From contig NZ_CP047591.1 of NCBI RefSeq assembly GCF_010120715.1, positions 2,914,001-2,978,000 of the forward strand: 64,000 nt of DNA, read 5' to 3'. The notes beneath the pieces are model-generated. The model worked only from the letters and a program-made list of their open reading frames with translations. It was not told the origin of the DNA and did not search any database. The DNA comes from Aminipila terrae. Lineage in GTDB: Bacteria; Bacillota; Clostridia; Peptostreptococcales; Anaerovoracaceae. Numbering within the stretch: position 1 is the stretch's first letter; every line of letters begins with the position of its first letter. Shown in pieces: positions 48,354 to 58,958 of the stretch. Both the position numbers and the translations under genes were made by a program.

Positions 48354-49850
48354 GTGTTAATAAATAAAAATATAAAAAATATGTTTGCGTTTAGGGTTTT
48401 AATAATCTTTGTGATGTTATCAGTGGCCTCTGTGGTAGGATACATATTTACATATATGGGATTATCAGAGACTAATGTGGCTCTGGTTTATATCCTGGCT
48501 ATTCTGCTCATAACCTGGGCAGCCACTGGATATATCACTGGGATTGTGGCTTCTGTTATAGCTACCTTTACTTTTAATTATTTCTTTGCAAAACCATATT
48601 TTTCATTTTCTGAAGATAATGTTAATTATTTGATGACATTTATCATTATGATAATCACTTCATACATTACAAGTACATTAACCTCGAAAATGAAAAATAA
48701 TGCCTTTGAAGCCAGACAAAAGGAGGCGGAAGCCACTGCTCTTTACAGCCTTAACACCAGATTAACCTGCGCCAGTGATATAAATGATATGGCTCAGATT
48801 TCTGCCAGCGCCGTTAGCCTTAGTTTTGATTGTGAAGCAGAGTGCTTATGTTTCTATAAATCGGATAAATATAAAAAAATCAGAGAAAAAATTGAAAATT
48901 TAGAGACGATATATGATGAGGGAGAAAAATTTTGGGATTGGCCTATTTATGGAAATGAAAATCCTCTGGGGGTTATTCGTATTCCATCTGGTAAAGCTAA
49001 AACCATGAATGAAGATCAGAAAAGCCTTTTGAAAGTGATGATTGAGAGTATAGCTTTGGCCATGGATCGCTGGCAGGCTTCTCAGAAACAGATGGAAGCG
49101 GATGCAGAGATTGTTCAGGAAAGGTACCGAACAAATCTGCTAAGATCTATTTCTCACGATTTAAGAACACCTTTATCTGGTATAATCGGGACTTCTGAAA
49201 TGCTTCTGGATATGATTAATGAAACCGATGAGAAATATCAAATGATCAGAGGAATCTATAATGAAGCTGACTGGTTACACGGACTTATGGAAAACATATT
49301 AAGTCTTACCAAATTAGATGATGGAAGGCTGACCATAGAAAAACAAAATGAAGCGGTAGAAGAAATTGTTGGAGGGGCGGTATCTCATATAAGCAGGAGA
49401 TTTCCTGACTATGAGATTAAGGTAAAGGTCCCGGAGGAATTGCTGCTGGTACCTATGGATGCAAAACTTATTCAGCAAGTCTTAATGAATTTACTTGATA
49501 ATGCAGTGAAACATACTCCTAAAGAAAAAGAAATAAGTGTTTCTGTCATAGAAGATAAGGAGGAAAGCAGTGCAGTATTTACTGTAAAAGACCAGGGGAA
49601 TGGTATAAAAAACGAGGACGTATCCATTATTTTTAAGCCATTTTATACTTCCAGAGGAAAGCTGGCAGATGCTCACAGGGGAACCGGATTAGGTCTTACC
49701 ATCTGTGAAGCCATTGTGAAGGCTCATGGGGGGCAGATAGAAGCACGTAACAGTTCAGATGGAAAAGGCGCAGAATTTATTTTTACACTGCCAATGGAGG
49801 TAAAGAAAAATGAAAAACATGAATATAAATATTCTGATAGTAGAAGATGA
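48354..49850 (+). CDS. Sensor histidine kinase, DUF4118 (KdpD-like, truncated)
   Basis: From the GTG at 48354 (after GGGGGAA) the product has 498 residues. Four membrane helices form the DUF4118 domain known from KdpD (residues about 10-110), then a GAF-like region, then the kinase core: SISHDLRTPLSGIIG (phospho-His), LMNLLDNAVKHT, GNGIKNED and GTGLGLTICEA. The N-terminal KdpD cytoplasmic domain is absent. It overlaps the next gene by 41 bases, so the two form a two-component pair. The neighbouring trkH/trkA genes suggest potassium or osmotic sensing. Confidence 0.92.
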   Translation: MLINKNIKNMFAFRVLIIFVMLSVASVVGYIFTYMGLSETNVALVYILAILLITWAATGYITGIVASVIATFTFNYFFAKPYFSFSEDNVNYLMTFIIMIITSYITSTLTSKMKNNAFEARQKEAEATALYSLNTRLTCASDINDMAQISASAVSLSFDCEAECLCFYKSDKYKKIREKIENLETIYDEGEKFWDWPIYGNENPLGVIRIPSGKAKTMNEDQKSLLKVMIESIALAMDRWQASQKQMEADAEIVQERYRTNLLRSISHDLRTPLSGIIGTSEMLLDMINETDEKYQMIRGIYNEADWLHGLMENILSLTKLDDGRLTIEKQNEAVEEIVGGAVSHISRRFPDYEIKVKVPEELLLVPMDAKLIQQVLMNLLDNAVKHTPKEKEISVSVIEDKEESSAVFTVKDQGNGIKNEDVSIIFKPFYTSRGKLADAHRGTGLGLTICEAIVKAHGGQIEARNSSDGKGAEFIFTLPMEVKKNEKHEYKYSDSRR

Positions 49851-50508
49851 CCCGCAGATTAGAAACTTTATCGCATATGCATTGAATGGTGAGGGCTTTG
49901 CTCATAAGGCTGCAAATAATGGGAATAATGCTCTAAGTTTACTTGTATCAGAAAAATTTGATTTGCTGCTTTTAGACCTGGGGCTTCCGGATATTGATGG
50001 AACCACAATTATAGAAAAGGTGAGAGAATGGTCCGATATGCCAATTATTGTTGTGTCTGCCAGAGATCAGGACCGAGAAAAAGTATCTGCCTTAGATATC
50101 GGTGCAGATGATTATCTGACAAAGCCTTTTTCTTCAGCTGAACTAATGGCAAGAATCAGAGTTGCTCTGAGACATGTGAGTAAATTAAATAAGGAAAAAG
50201 AAAATTCTGTATTTAAGGTGGGAGAATTGCAAATGGATTTGAATAAAAGGATTGTAGAACTGGAAGGCAGTCAGATTCATGTAACTCCTATGGAATATAA
50301 TCTGCTAGCATTATTCTTTAAAAATATTGGTAAGGTACTCACCACAGGTTATATTTTAAAAGAGGTGTGGGGGGTTGATTATAATAGTGATACACAGGCA
50401 CTTCGGGCATTAATGGCAGCCCTTAGAAGAAAAATTGAGAAGAACCCTGCTAAGCCAAGGTACATAATGACTGAAGTCGGAGTGGGATACAGAATGATTG
50501 ATGAATAA
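49810..50508 (+). CDS. OmpR/PhoB-type response regulator (KdpE-like)
   Basis: The 232-residue product has a receiver domain (Asp in LLLDLGLPD, KPFSSAEL) and an OmpR-type winged helix (HVTPMEYNLLALF, ALRALMAALRRKIEKNP). GGAGG lies inside the kinase gene 7 bases before the ATG. A terminator follows it. Direct repeats placed at the trkH promoter are a likely target. Confidence 0.94.
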   Translation: MKNMNINILIVEDDPQIRNFIAYALNGEGFAHKAANNGNNALSLLVSEKFDLLLLDLGLPDIDGTTIIEKVREWSDMPIIVVSARDQDREKVSALDIGADDYLTKPFSSAELMARIRVALRHVSKLNKEKENSVFKVGELQMDLNKRIVELEGSQIHVTPMEYNLLALFFKNIGKVLTTGYILKEVWGVDYNSDTQALRALMAALRRKIEKNPAKPRYIMTEVGVGYRMIDE

Positions 50509-50514
50509 TGAATT

Positions 50515-50547
50515 AAAAAACCGTTTTATTAAAGACGGTTTTTTTAA
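50515..50547 (+). terminator. Terminator after the two-component operon
   Basis: AAAAAACCGT pairs with ACGGTTTTTT around a 10-base loop, followed by a T-run. Confidence 0.85.
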
Positions 50548-50613
50548 TTCTCACAGGTTTCTCACAGGAATAGTATTTATCTCACACCATCCTCACAGCA
50601 AAAGTGCTATAAT
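50548..50613 (+). promoter_or_regulatory. Phased direct repeats and promoter of trkH
   Basis: Four copies of a CTCACA element start at about 50548, 50559, 50579 and 50590; the first two are exact TTCTCACAGG. Steps are 11, 20 and 11 bases, so all lie on about one helix face, as for OmpR/PhoB-type binding sites. TATAAT at 50608-50613 follows, and the last repeats take the place of a -35 box, which is the layout of an activator-dependent promoter. The regulator just upstream is the obvious candidate. Confidence 0.65.
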
Positions 50614-50777
50614 TAGCATAAAGTAATTTAGGTAGTTGAAATTGTATTAATTTTGATTGCATTATTTTAAAATATGGATATAATATAATTCATGCTATGC
50701 AGACATAGATAAAACAATTTTTCTATGCTTGGATAGTTTATATTTTTGTTTGATAAAAAGAAGGAAAAAAGACTGTT

Positions 50778-52150
50778 ATGTTATCTAAAATGGAAAAATT
50801 GTTTACACCGATACAGATTATAGCTTATGGCTTTTTAGCCGCCATTTTACTGGGTTCATTTTTACTGGTTTTACCAGTTTCAGCAAAAGCGGGGCAGCAA
50901 ACCGCTTATATTGACGCATTGTTTACAGCCACCACTTCTATATGTGTAACTGGCCTTACTACTGTGACAACAGCTGAACATTGGAGTTTGTTTGGACAGA
51001 TTGTTATTTTATGCCTGATTCAGTTTGGAGGTCTGGGTGTTATAACCGTTACAACTTCCATCCTGCTTCTGTTGCATAAAAGAATCACACTGACAGAGAG
51101 AATTCTGATACAGGATGCCTATAATCTGAATACATTGGGGGGCTTGTTAAGCTGACCATCCGTGTACTGAGGGGAACTTTCATTATTGAAGGGATAGGTG
51201 CTATCTGCTTTGCGTTTCATTTTATACCGGAGTTTGGCCTGATATCGGGCATTTGGAAATCCATATTTCACTCCATATCGGCGTTTTGTAATGCTGGTAT
51301 TGATTTAATCGGTTCCAACAGTTTTGCACCATACGCAGATAATGTTCTTATAAATCTAACTACGATGACTTTAATTGTAGTAGGAGGTATCGGCTTTCCA
51401 GTCTGGTGGGACGTGGTAAGAGTAACGAGAAAATTAGTAGAAGAAAAATTAAGTTTAAGAGTGTTTTTTAAAAAACTGGAACTTCATTCTAAAGTAGCTA
51501 TTGCGTCAACACTTACACTTATTATCGGTGGAGCCATTCTGATTTTTGCTTTGGAATATTCTAATAATAGTACAATTGGGACAATGCCCGCATGGGAAAA
51601 AATCATGGCATCATTCTTCCAATCTATCACCACGAGAACCGCTGGATATTTCACGATTTCACAAAGCGGCTTGCGGGAATCAACAGCTTTTGTGTGCATC
51701 CTATTGATGTTTATTGGTGGATCTCCTTCTGGAACCGCAGGTGGTATTAAAACAGTTACCATGGCAACTATTTTGATTTCTACATGGGCGGTTATTAAGG
51801 GAAATCAGGATGCAGAATTGTTCCATAGAAAAGTTAGTGCTGCTTACTGCAGGAAAGCCCTGGCAGTTTCCTGCTTTAGTTTGCTGGTACTGATTTCTTC
51901 AACATTATTATTGTCTGTAGTAGAAAATGCAGATTTTCTGGATATAATGTACGAAACCACATCAGCAATAGGAACGGTAGGACTTACACGGGATTTGACA
52001 CCCACATTGTCTGTGTTAGGTAAAATAATTATCATAATGACCATGTATTTAGGACGTATTGGTCCTATTACGCTGGCATTGATATTGAATCCACAAAAGA
52101 CCAATAAGCGAAAATTGACATTACCAGAAGAGGCAGTTTTAATTGGTTAA
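50778..52150 (+). CDS. trkH: TrkH/KtrB family potassium uptake channel protein (one frameshift)
   Basis: The repaired product has 457 residues and multiple M1-P-M2 repeats: FTATTSICVTGLTTVTTAEH is the first pore region, followed by SAFCNAGIDLIG, TRTAGYFTISQSGLRE and TSAIGTVGLTRDLTPT, each with the selectivity Gly. The frame breaks at the G-run 51137-51142; one added G gives NTLGGLVKLTIRVLRG. It is the membrane subunit of Ktr/Trk, with trkA encoded 97 bases downstream. A 5' leader of about 150 bases precedes it. Confidence 0.94.
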
Positions 52151-52246
52151 ATTCATGGAAATCATATGAATATGGAAACATTGAAATTTAGTAATAGTAT
52201 TATAAAAAAATATGAGCCGTTTCTTTCGGCAGCAGGAGGAAGATAA

Positions 52247-52921
52247 ATGAATAAAAAACAGTTTGTGATATTTGGCTTAGGGCGTTTTGGAAAAAGTGTG
52301 GCCACAACATTGTCAGATAATGGCTGTGATGTTTTGGTAATAGATGCAGATGAAAATTCTGTGAATGAGATGGCCGATTATGTAACTTATGCTGTTAAAG
52401 CAGATGCTACAGATACAGAGGCACTAAAATCTTTAGGAATCAGCAATTTTGATGTTGCAATTATTGCAATGGGCGAAAACCTTGAAGCCAGTGTAATGGC
52501 TACTATATTCGTAAAAGAAGTAGGCGTACCCTACGTTCTTGCAAAAGCACAGAATGATCTACAGGGCCGTATTTTGAAGAAGCTGGGAGCAGATATGGTA
52601 GTATATCCTGAAAAGGAAACCGGGGTTAGAATTGCTAACAGCCTTCTCATTAATACCTTGTTTGATGCGGTAGAATTACCTTCTAATTATAGTATGATGG
52701 AATTAGATGCATTGCCTGAATGGATTGGAAAGAGCTTCCACGAATTAGATTTAAGAGCAAGGCTGAAGATTAATGTAATTGGTATCAAGTCCAAAAAACA
52801 GTTGAATATTAATCCCGATCCCGATGAAGCAATTGCAGAGGGCGATGTTCTTATTCTGATTGGCAAAAATGAAGTACTTAATAAGCTGGCTTTAATGCAT
52901 AAAAAAGTAGAAATAAAATAA
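52247..52921 (+). CDS. trkA: TrkA/KtrA family potassium channel regulatory subunit
   Basis: The 224-residue product has an RCK_N Rossmann domain (VIFGLGRFGKSVATTL, then the acidic DADENS) and an RCK_C domain in the C-terminal 80 residues. It binds nucleotides (NADH or ATP/ADP) on the cytoplasmic face and gates the TrkH subunit encoded upstream. AGGAGG precedes the ATG. Confidence 0.94.
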   Translation: MNKKQFVIFGLGRFGKSVATTLSDNGCDVLVIDADENSVNEMADYVTYAVKADATDTEALKSLGISNFDVAIIAMGENLEASVMATIFVKEVGVPYVLAKAQNDLQGRILKKLGADMVVYPEKETGVRIANSLLINTLFDAVELPSNYSMMELDALPEWIGKSFHELDLRARLKINVIGIKSKKQLNINPDPDEAIAEGDVLILIGKNEVLNKLALMHKKVEIK

Positions 52922-52993
52922 ATTAACAAAATAATGGATATAGCCTTTAAATTTTGTTATGCTGTAAATAAATAACTTTAAGGAGTGAAGAGC

Positions 52994-53257
52994 ATGACAA
53001 AGAAGCCTAAGATTATAATAAAAATGATAGACAAAGTAGGAAGTGGCGCTTGCCATTATGGACATAAAATTGGTGATACTTTTGACTTTGATAAAGACAG
53101 AGGCAGTATGTGCCCTATGATGGTACATACTGCTTTTCCGTATATAGATATACTGAGGTATGGTGGCAGCATACCGGGAGGCGAAAATCCAGATAAATGT
53201 AAATTTTGCTGCCCAGATGCAGATGTGATAAATATATTTGAGATAGAAAGAGTATAA
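52994..53257 (+). CDS. TIGR04076 family protein
   Basis: The 87-residue product has the family pattern: a start KPKIIIKMIDKVG, then GACHYGHKIGDTFDF, MCPMMVHTAFPYI and C-terminal CKFCCPDAD. The four to six cysteines suggest metal binding. AAGGAG lies 8 bases before the ATG at 52994; a GTG at 52985 overlaps it. Function unknown. Confidence 0.85.
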   Translation: MTKKPKIIIKMIDKVGSGACHYGHKIGDTFDFDKDRGSMCPMMVHTAFPYIDILRYGGSIPGGENPDKCKFCCPDADVINIFEIERV

Positions 53258-53403
53258 ACTTAATAAGTTATGTAACCATAATGGTAATAATATAGAATTT
53301 ATCCATTTTTTCGAGAGAATCTAAGAATAATAATAACGGATTAAAAATATCATAATAATAGTGTAACTGACTTGAACACATGAGCAGGGCAGGGAGGGAA
53401 ATT

Positions 53404-54822
53404 ATGAGTATTTTTAATAGAAATTCTGATAAAAGAAAATTTGTAAAAAAGTTCGACCGGCTAAAAAAGAGGGCAATAGTAGCAAAAACTATGCATAAGG
53501 TCACCATAATAAGGATTATGTCTATATTTATGGTAGGACTGCTCGTTGTCGGTGGTGGTGCTATTGGTATTAGTACAATCATCCCAGATGATATAAACAA
53601 TACAGCCAGCAGCAACGGTAATGAAATGTTGTCTGTAGATAAAGCGGCAAGTGCTAAAACCGTTGACAATGGTAGTGCCGCTACTTCGGGCAGTGCTGCA
53701 AAAGTTGACCCAAAATCTAAGAATTCAGGAGATATAAATGATTCGGGGTTAGTTGTGGATGCAAAGGCAGCAGTACTAATGGATGCAGGCAGCGGTACTG
53801 TTTTATTTTCACAAAATGGTGCCGACCGTCTTCCTCCGGCCTCTGTTACCAAAGTAATGACTATGCTGCTTGCCATGGAAGCAATAGACCGGGGGCAGGT
53901 TAAGCTGACAGATATGGTTACCATCTCCGAACGGGCGGCTTCCATGGGTGGATCACAAATGTATATGGAGCCAGGAGAGCAGCATCCATTGGAGGACTTG
54001 ATGAAAGGCATCTCTATGGTGTCGGCTAATGATGCATGTGTTGCTGTTGCAGAATATCTTTCTGGAAGTGTTGAAATCTTTGTGGAGAATATGAATGCAA
54101 AAGCAAAAGAGCTGGGCATGGAAAATACTCATTTTGCAAATACAAATGGACTCCCTGTAGCAGATCACTATACAAGTGCTCACGATATTGCCATAATGTC
54201 CTGCCAGCTGATTAAACACCAAAAAACCCATGACTGGTTTACAAAATGGCAGGATAAAATGATGGTAGGGCTGCCAGGAAAGCAGACAGAATTTGGGCTG
54301 ACCAATACAAACAGACTGATAAAACAGTATACAGGTGCAAACGGAATAAAAACAGGATTCACTCAGGAAGCAGGCTATTGTTTATCCGGTTCTGCTACCC
54401 GGGATGACATGACATTGATAGCAGTTGTACTGGGATGTCCGAGTTCTAAAGTCCGTTTCGCTGAAGCTGGAAAACTTCTTGATTATGGTTTTGCTACTTA
54501 TGACACCGTGAAACTGGCAGAAAAAGGAGAACCCAATGGGTTGATTGAAATAGAAAAAGGAGAACCGAGTCAAATCAATGCAGTGGCAGGTGAAGATATT
54601 TCAATACTAGTTAAAAAGGGAGAAAAAGATTCTGTAACTTTTAAAGTAGAGCAGGATAAGAAAATTAAAGCACCTGTTAAAAAAGGTGATAAGGTTGGAG
54701 AGATAGTAGTTTATCAAGACAAGAAAGAACTTGGCAGGTATCCTCTGGTAGCAGAAGAGTCATCCCAAAAGGCAAGTCTGGCACAGTTATATCAGAGACT
54801 GATAAAAAATCTGGCACAATAA
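53404..54822 (+). CDS. D-alanyl-D-alanine carboxypeptidase (DacF/PBP5-like)
   Basis: About 472 residues with an N-terminal basic region and one membrane anchor (residues about 36-60), then a Ser/Ala-rich spacer and the peptidase S11 domain: SxxK in PPASVTKVM, SxN in VSANDACVAV, KTG in GIKTGFTQEA. The C-terminal PBP5-like beta domain follows (about residues 365-450). It trims the terminal D-Ala of peptidoglycan stems. GGGAGGG precedes the ATG at 53404. Sporulation-linked or general function cannot be separated. Confidence 0.93.
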   Translation: MSIFNRNSDKRKFVKKFDRLKKRAIVAKTMHKVTIIRIMSIFMVGLLVVGGGAIGISTIIPDDINNTASSNGNEMLSVDKAASAKTVDNGSAATSGSAAKVDPKSKNSGDINDSGLVVDAKAAVLMDAGSGTVLFSQNGADRLPPASVTKVMTMLLAMEAIDRGQVKLTDMVTISERAASMGGSQMYMEPGEQHPLEDLMKGISMVSANDACVAVAEYLSGSVEIFVENMNAKAKELGMENTHFANTNGLPVADHYTSAHDIAIMSCQLIKHQKTHDWFTKWQDKMMVGLPGKQTEFGLTNTNRLIKQYTGANGIKTGFTQEAGYCLSGSATRDDMTLIAVVLGCPSSKVRFAEAGKLLDYGFATYDTVKLAEKGEPNGLIEIEKGEPSQINAVAGEDISILVKKGEKDSVTFKVEQDKKIKAPVKKGDKVGEIVVYQDKKELGRYPLVAEESSQKASLAQLYQRLIKNLAQ

Positions 54823-54829
54823 GTATTTT

Positions 54830-54857
54830 AAAAGCAGTTGGAATTTCCAACTGCTTT
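54830..54857 (+). terminator. Hairpin after the carboxypeptidase gene
   Basis: AAAGCAGTTGGAA pairs with TTCCAACTGCTTT with almost no loop. The T-run after it is short, so termination may be partial. Confidence 0.65.
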
Positions 54858-54984
54858 CATTATTTTCTAGTGATATGGTTACAATACTTTTATTATCCTT
54901 TGAAGAATTATGTTATACTTTTATTATAATATGCGAATGGCAAAGTAAACGGGAATAAATAAGAAGTTTAAGGAGGCGGTGAAA

Positions 54985-55451
54985 ATGAATTATAAGAGTA
55001 CTTTGATTGTTGTGGAAGATATTGAAAAATCCAAAAGATTTTATCAGGACGTATTGGGTTTGAATGTTGTAGAAGATTTTGGTTCCAATGTGGTTTTAAA
55101 GGGAGGCATTGCCTTGCAGACAGTTAAGACATGGGAAGACTTTATCCATATGAAGGAAAACAGAATCAAATTTGGAAATAATGCCGGGGAACTATATTTT
55201 GAAGAAGATAATCTGGATGATTTTTTAAAAAAGCTTAAAACTATTAAGGACATTGATTATGTACATCCCTTGAAAGAACATTCATGGGGCAGAGGGTGAT
55301 AAGATTTTATGATCCGGATAAACATATTATCGAAGTGGGAGAAAACATGAATATCGTTGTCAAACGGTTTTTAGAAAGTGGTTTATCCATTGAAGACACT
55401 GCTTTAAGGATGGATGTGTCCATTTCTTATATTAAATCCCATTTAGAGTAA
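54985..55451 (+). CDS. VOC/glyoxalase superfamily protein (one frameshift)
   Basis: The repaired product has 155 residues. The first 115 form a VOC fold: TLIVVEDIEKSKRFYQDVLG at the start and FYDPDKHIIEVGE near the end. The frame breaks at the G-run 55286-55289; one added G joins HSWG to QRVIRFYDPD. A C-terminal helical segment (LSIEDTALRMDVSISYIKSH) looks like a small helix-turn-helix. Start at 54985 follows AAGGAGG. Function unknown: dioxygenase, resistance or isomerase activity are all possible in this superfamily. Confidence 0.85.
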
Positions 55452-55464
55452 ATGGAGATAGAAA

Positions 55465-56145
55465 ATGATTTATGATAACATAAAACCGGCCCGATTTATT
55501 TCCAGGCCCAACAGGTTCATAGCAAATATTGAGATTGATGGGAAAAGGGAAATATCTCATGTGAAAAATACAGGCAGATGCAGAGAATTTTTAATTGAAG
55601 GAGCAGAAATTTATGTGCAGAAAGCAGAGAGTGTTACCCGCAAAACCAAATATGATCTTATTTCTGTATATAAAGGAAAACGTCTGATAAATATGGATAG
55701 CCAGGTTACTAACAAAGTGGTACAGGAGCGCCTGCAGGAAGGTTTTTTGTTTGATAATATTACATTAATAAGACCTGAGAGTAAATATAAGAATTCCCGT
55801 TTTGATTTTTATGTTGAAGCAGAAGAACGGAAAATTTATATTGAGGTAAAGGGTGTAACTTTAGAAGAAAATGGAGTGGTTATGTTTCCTGATGCACCCA
55901 CAGAAAGGGGAGTAAAGCATCTTAGGGAATTAGCAGAATGCATACAGGATGGATTTGAAGCCTATGTGATTTTTGTGGTTCAAATGGCGGATGTTAAGAT
56001 ATTTAAGGCCAATGAAAAAACCCATAAGGCTTTTGCTGAAATGCTTACTAAGGTTCACAATGAGGGCGTAAATGTTTTGGCATATGAATGCGCCGTTACA
56101 AAAAATAGTATAAGAATGACCAGACAACTACCTGTTATTGTTTAA
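55465..56145 (+). CDS. sfsA: SfsA family DNA/RNA nuclease-like protein
   Basis: The 226-residue product is a full SfsA: ARFISRPNRFIANIEIDG, HVKNTGRCREFLIEGA, SRFDFYVEAEERKIYIEVKG and FPDAPTERGVKHLRELAE. The family has an OB-fold and a restriction-endonuclease-like domain and was linked to sugar fermentation in E. coli. GGAGA lies upstream of the ATG, 13 bases after the VOC gene. Confidence 0.93.
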   Translation: MIYDNIKPARFISRPNRFIANIEIDGKREISHVKNTGRCREFLIEGAEIYVQKAESVTRKTKYDLISVYKGKRLINMDSQVTNKVVQERLQEGFLFDNITLIRPESKYKNSRFDFYVEAEERKIYIEVKGVTLEENGVVMFPDAPTERGVKHLRELAECIQDGFEAYVIFVVQMADVKIFKANEKTHKAFAEMLTKVHNEGVNVLAYECAVTKNSIRMTRQLPVIV

Positions 56146-56259
56146 ACTTCATTAATTTTTCACAAAACTCTTATGAGATTTTCGTATTTATGTTCTATTG
56201 TTTATATAACACATAAATTAAAATCAACTTGATTGTGTTATAAAAGAAAGGAACATTCT

Positions 56260-57826
56260 ATGAAAAAAATTTTTGCAATGGCTTTGGCGGTATCTCTAAT
56301 TATCTCCTCTTTTGCAGGATGTAGTAATACTTCAGCCCAGAAATCGATTAAAGAAGCGAAAGTGGAATACCAGGAAAAATTATTAGATGATACCAGGGTA
56401 CATAATATCAACGTAGAAATACCTCAAGATGACTGGAATGAATTGTTGAAAAATCCATTGGATAAAACTAAATATAAAGTTAATGTTACTGTTGACGGTG
56501 AAAAATTTTCTGATGTTTCCTTTGCAACAAAAGGAAATACTTCATTAAGTCAGATTGCCAGTGATGATTCTTCAAACAGGTATAGTTTTAAGATTAACTT
56601 TGGTAAATATGTAGATGGGCAGAATTATTACGGTCTGGATAAATTAAATCTGAATAATATTATGTCTGATGCTACTTACATGAAAGATTATCTGAGTTAT
56701 GATATCATGAGGGAAACTGGGGCAGCAGCTCCATTGACCAGCTTTGTGAACATTACTGTAAACGGAAAAGCCTGGGGCTGTATCTGGCTGTGGAAGATGT
56801 AAGCGATTCATTTATCACGAGAAATTATGGAGAAAATCAGGGAGAGCTATACAAGCCAGAGAGTGAACAATTAAATAATCTTGGAAAAGGGCAGAAAGGA
56901 ATGATTCCTCCGCAGGAACTATCGCCAAAAGGACCAGAGGGGATAAAGGATTTGCTGGTGGATTAAGCAATGGTGCAAGTTTGGCTTATACGGATGATAA
57001 GCTGGAAAGTTACAGTGATATATTTGATAACGCAGAGACGGATGCAACGGACAAGGATAAACAGAGAGTGATAAAGGATTTGAAGCAGCTGAGCACCGGT
57101 CAAAATCTGGATACTTGTATAGATGTAGACTCTGTTATAAAGTATTTTGTTGCTCATAACTTTGTGGATAATTATGACAGTTATACGGGAAATATGCTTC
57201 ACAATTACTATCTATACGAGAATAAAGGTAAGCTGTCTGTTATTCCATGGGATTACAATTTAGCCTTTGGTGCCTTTGGTGGAGCGGGAATGAAGAAACC
57301 AGAGAATCAAACTGCACAAGGAAGCAGCCCTACTGCAGACAATGCCACTGCATTGGTAAATTATGCAATAGATACACCCCTTTCAGGAGTCAGTGAGAAA
57401 GACAGACCACTATGGAGTGCTATCATTAATAACGGGGAATATAAGGAACGTTATCATAAATATTTTGACCAATTGATAGCGGATTATTTTGAATCAGGAA
57501 AGTTCCAGAAAAAAATCACATCCGTATATGAAATGATTCGTCCTTATGTGAAAAATGATGCTACTGCTTTTTATACAGTGGATGAATTTGATAAAGCATA
57601 CAACACATTACAGAAATTTTGCAGCCTGAGAGCAGAAAGCATCAGGAAGCAGCTAAATGGAGAAATTCCAGCTACTACGGAAGGGCAACAGGCAGAAGGT
57701 GTTCAACTGGTTGATGCAGGTACACTGAAAATCTCGGATATGGGTTCTCAAAAGGGTGGAGGGCCTGTGCCTAATCAGGATGATGATAATATAAAATCCA
57801 TGAAAGAACAAAAAAGTAAAGGATAA
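56260..57826 (+). CDS. cotH: CotH kinase family lipoprotein (two frameshifts)
   Basis: The product starts with a lipoprotein signal (MKKIFAMALAVSLIISSFAG then Cys) and the CotH family segments VEIPQDDWNELLKNPLDKTK and FATKGNTSLSQ. After a first break at the G-run 56774-56777, adding one G gives AWGLYLAVEDVSDSFI; after a second at 56939-56942, one G gives GPEGDKGFAGGLSNG. The third part has LSVIPWDYNLAFGAF with the active-site Asp. Repaired length is 522 residues. CotH kinases phosphorylate spore-coat proteins in Bacillus, but lipoprotein forms occur more widely. Two breaks in one gene leave some doubt about whether it is functional. Confidence 0.88.
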
Positions 57827-57831
57827 TTAAC

Positions 57832-57871
57832 CAAAACGGTTTTGGGTGCTGTTGTACTTGGAACCGTTTTG
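57832..57871 (+). terminator. Hairpin after cotH
   Basis: CAAAACGGTT pairs with AACCGTTTTG around a 20-base loop, in the space behind cotH. No long T-run, so a weak terminator. Confidence 0.55.
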
Positions 57872-57941
57872 TCATATAATAAATATAATAAAACCAATCA
57901 TTATTGATAAATGAATAATAGCTGAAAGGGAGGACGAGAAG

Positions 57942-58765
57942 ATGAAAAAGTTTTTAAGCATTATGGTTGTACTATTATTATCAGTAGTTGTTTTTACAGG
58001 GTGTCATGATAAAAGTGATCAGAATCAGGTAAAAACCAAACAAAAACCTCTGGTGGTTGCTATGGAACTGACTCACCCCCCATTTGAAAGAAAAGATGAC
58101 AAAGGAAATCCCGATGGAATCAGTGTGGAGTTTATCAAAGCATTTGGTGAATATGTGGGGAGAGATGTTAAGATTGAAAGTGTTTCTTATGACAGTCTGA
58201 TTCCTGCTCTGCAAAAGAAAAAAGCGGATATGGTTATATCCTCCATGACAATTACAGACGAAGGAAAACAACTGGTTGATTTTTCCGAGCCATATGCCAA
58301 TGTTATGTCAGCGGTACTGGTGGATAAAGATTCAGATATTACATCCATTGAGAGTCTCAATCAAAAAGAAAAAAAAGTTGTTGTTATAGCCAATTCAACA
58401 GGATATATTTTTGCACAGAAAAATCTGCCCAATGCTGAAATTATAATACTCCCAGATAAAAAATCATGCACTTCAGAACTAATAAATGGAAATGCAGATG
58501 GCTTTATTGACAATCAATTAACTATTTATGACGGCTGGCAGGAAAACCCTGAAACAACAAAGCTGATACCCATAGAAAATCAAACTGCTTCAGAGTGGGG
58601 AATTGCTATTCAGAAGGGAACACAGAATTACTAGCCCAGATAAATGAGTTTATTGACACCTATAGGATAAATGGTGGATTTATTAAATTAACTAATAAAT
58701 ATTTATTAGAAGAAAAAGAAGGCTTTGATAAATTAGGATTTAAATGGATTTTTACCATGGATTAA
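57942..58765 (+). CDS. Amino-acid ABC transporter substrate-binding lipoprotein (one frameshift)
   Basis: The repaired product has 274 residues: a signal with lipobox (VVVFTGC), then the type-3 solute-binding fold with PLVVAMELTHPPFERKDDKG, GISVEFIKAFGEYVGRDVKI and DMVISSMTITDEGKQLVDFS. The frame breaks in the GGGAA at 58616-58620; one added base gives KGNTELLAQINEFIDTYR. It would capture a polar amino acid outside the cell. No permease or ATPase gene is adjacent, so this is an orphan receptor. GGGAGG precedes the ATG. Confidence 0.9.
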
Positions 58766-58844
58766 TAATTCATGGCAGTTGTCTCCGTTTCAGCTAATTC
58801 CAGTAAGAAGAATAATATGTGAAATAAAGATAAAGATAATATAA

Positions 58845-58873
58845 TAAAAAAGCATCATTTATGATGCTTTTTT
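58845..58873 (+). terminator. Terminator before the SIR2-like gene
   Basis: AAAAAAGCATCAT pairs perfectly with ATGATGCTTTTTT around two T, and the 3' arm ends in a T-run. Confidence 0.92.
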
Positions 58874-58958
58874 ATTGGCAGGATTTCTATTTGAACTAAA
58901 ACGCATTTATAGTATAATATATTCAGGAAGCTAAAAAACAGAAATGAGGAGAGCTGTC

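Noticed and set aside
50614..50777. Riboswitch (c-di-AMP, ydaO type) in the trkH leader
   Set aside because: The leader is AT-rich and lacks the conserved GC-rich ydaO elements; only a small CATAG/CTATG hairpin is seen.
52166..52246. 26-codon open frame between trkH and trkA
   Set aside because: It lacks a ribosome site, overlaps the trkA ribosome site and resembles no known protein; chance is likely.
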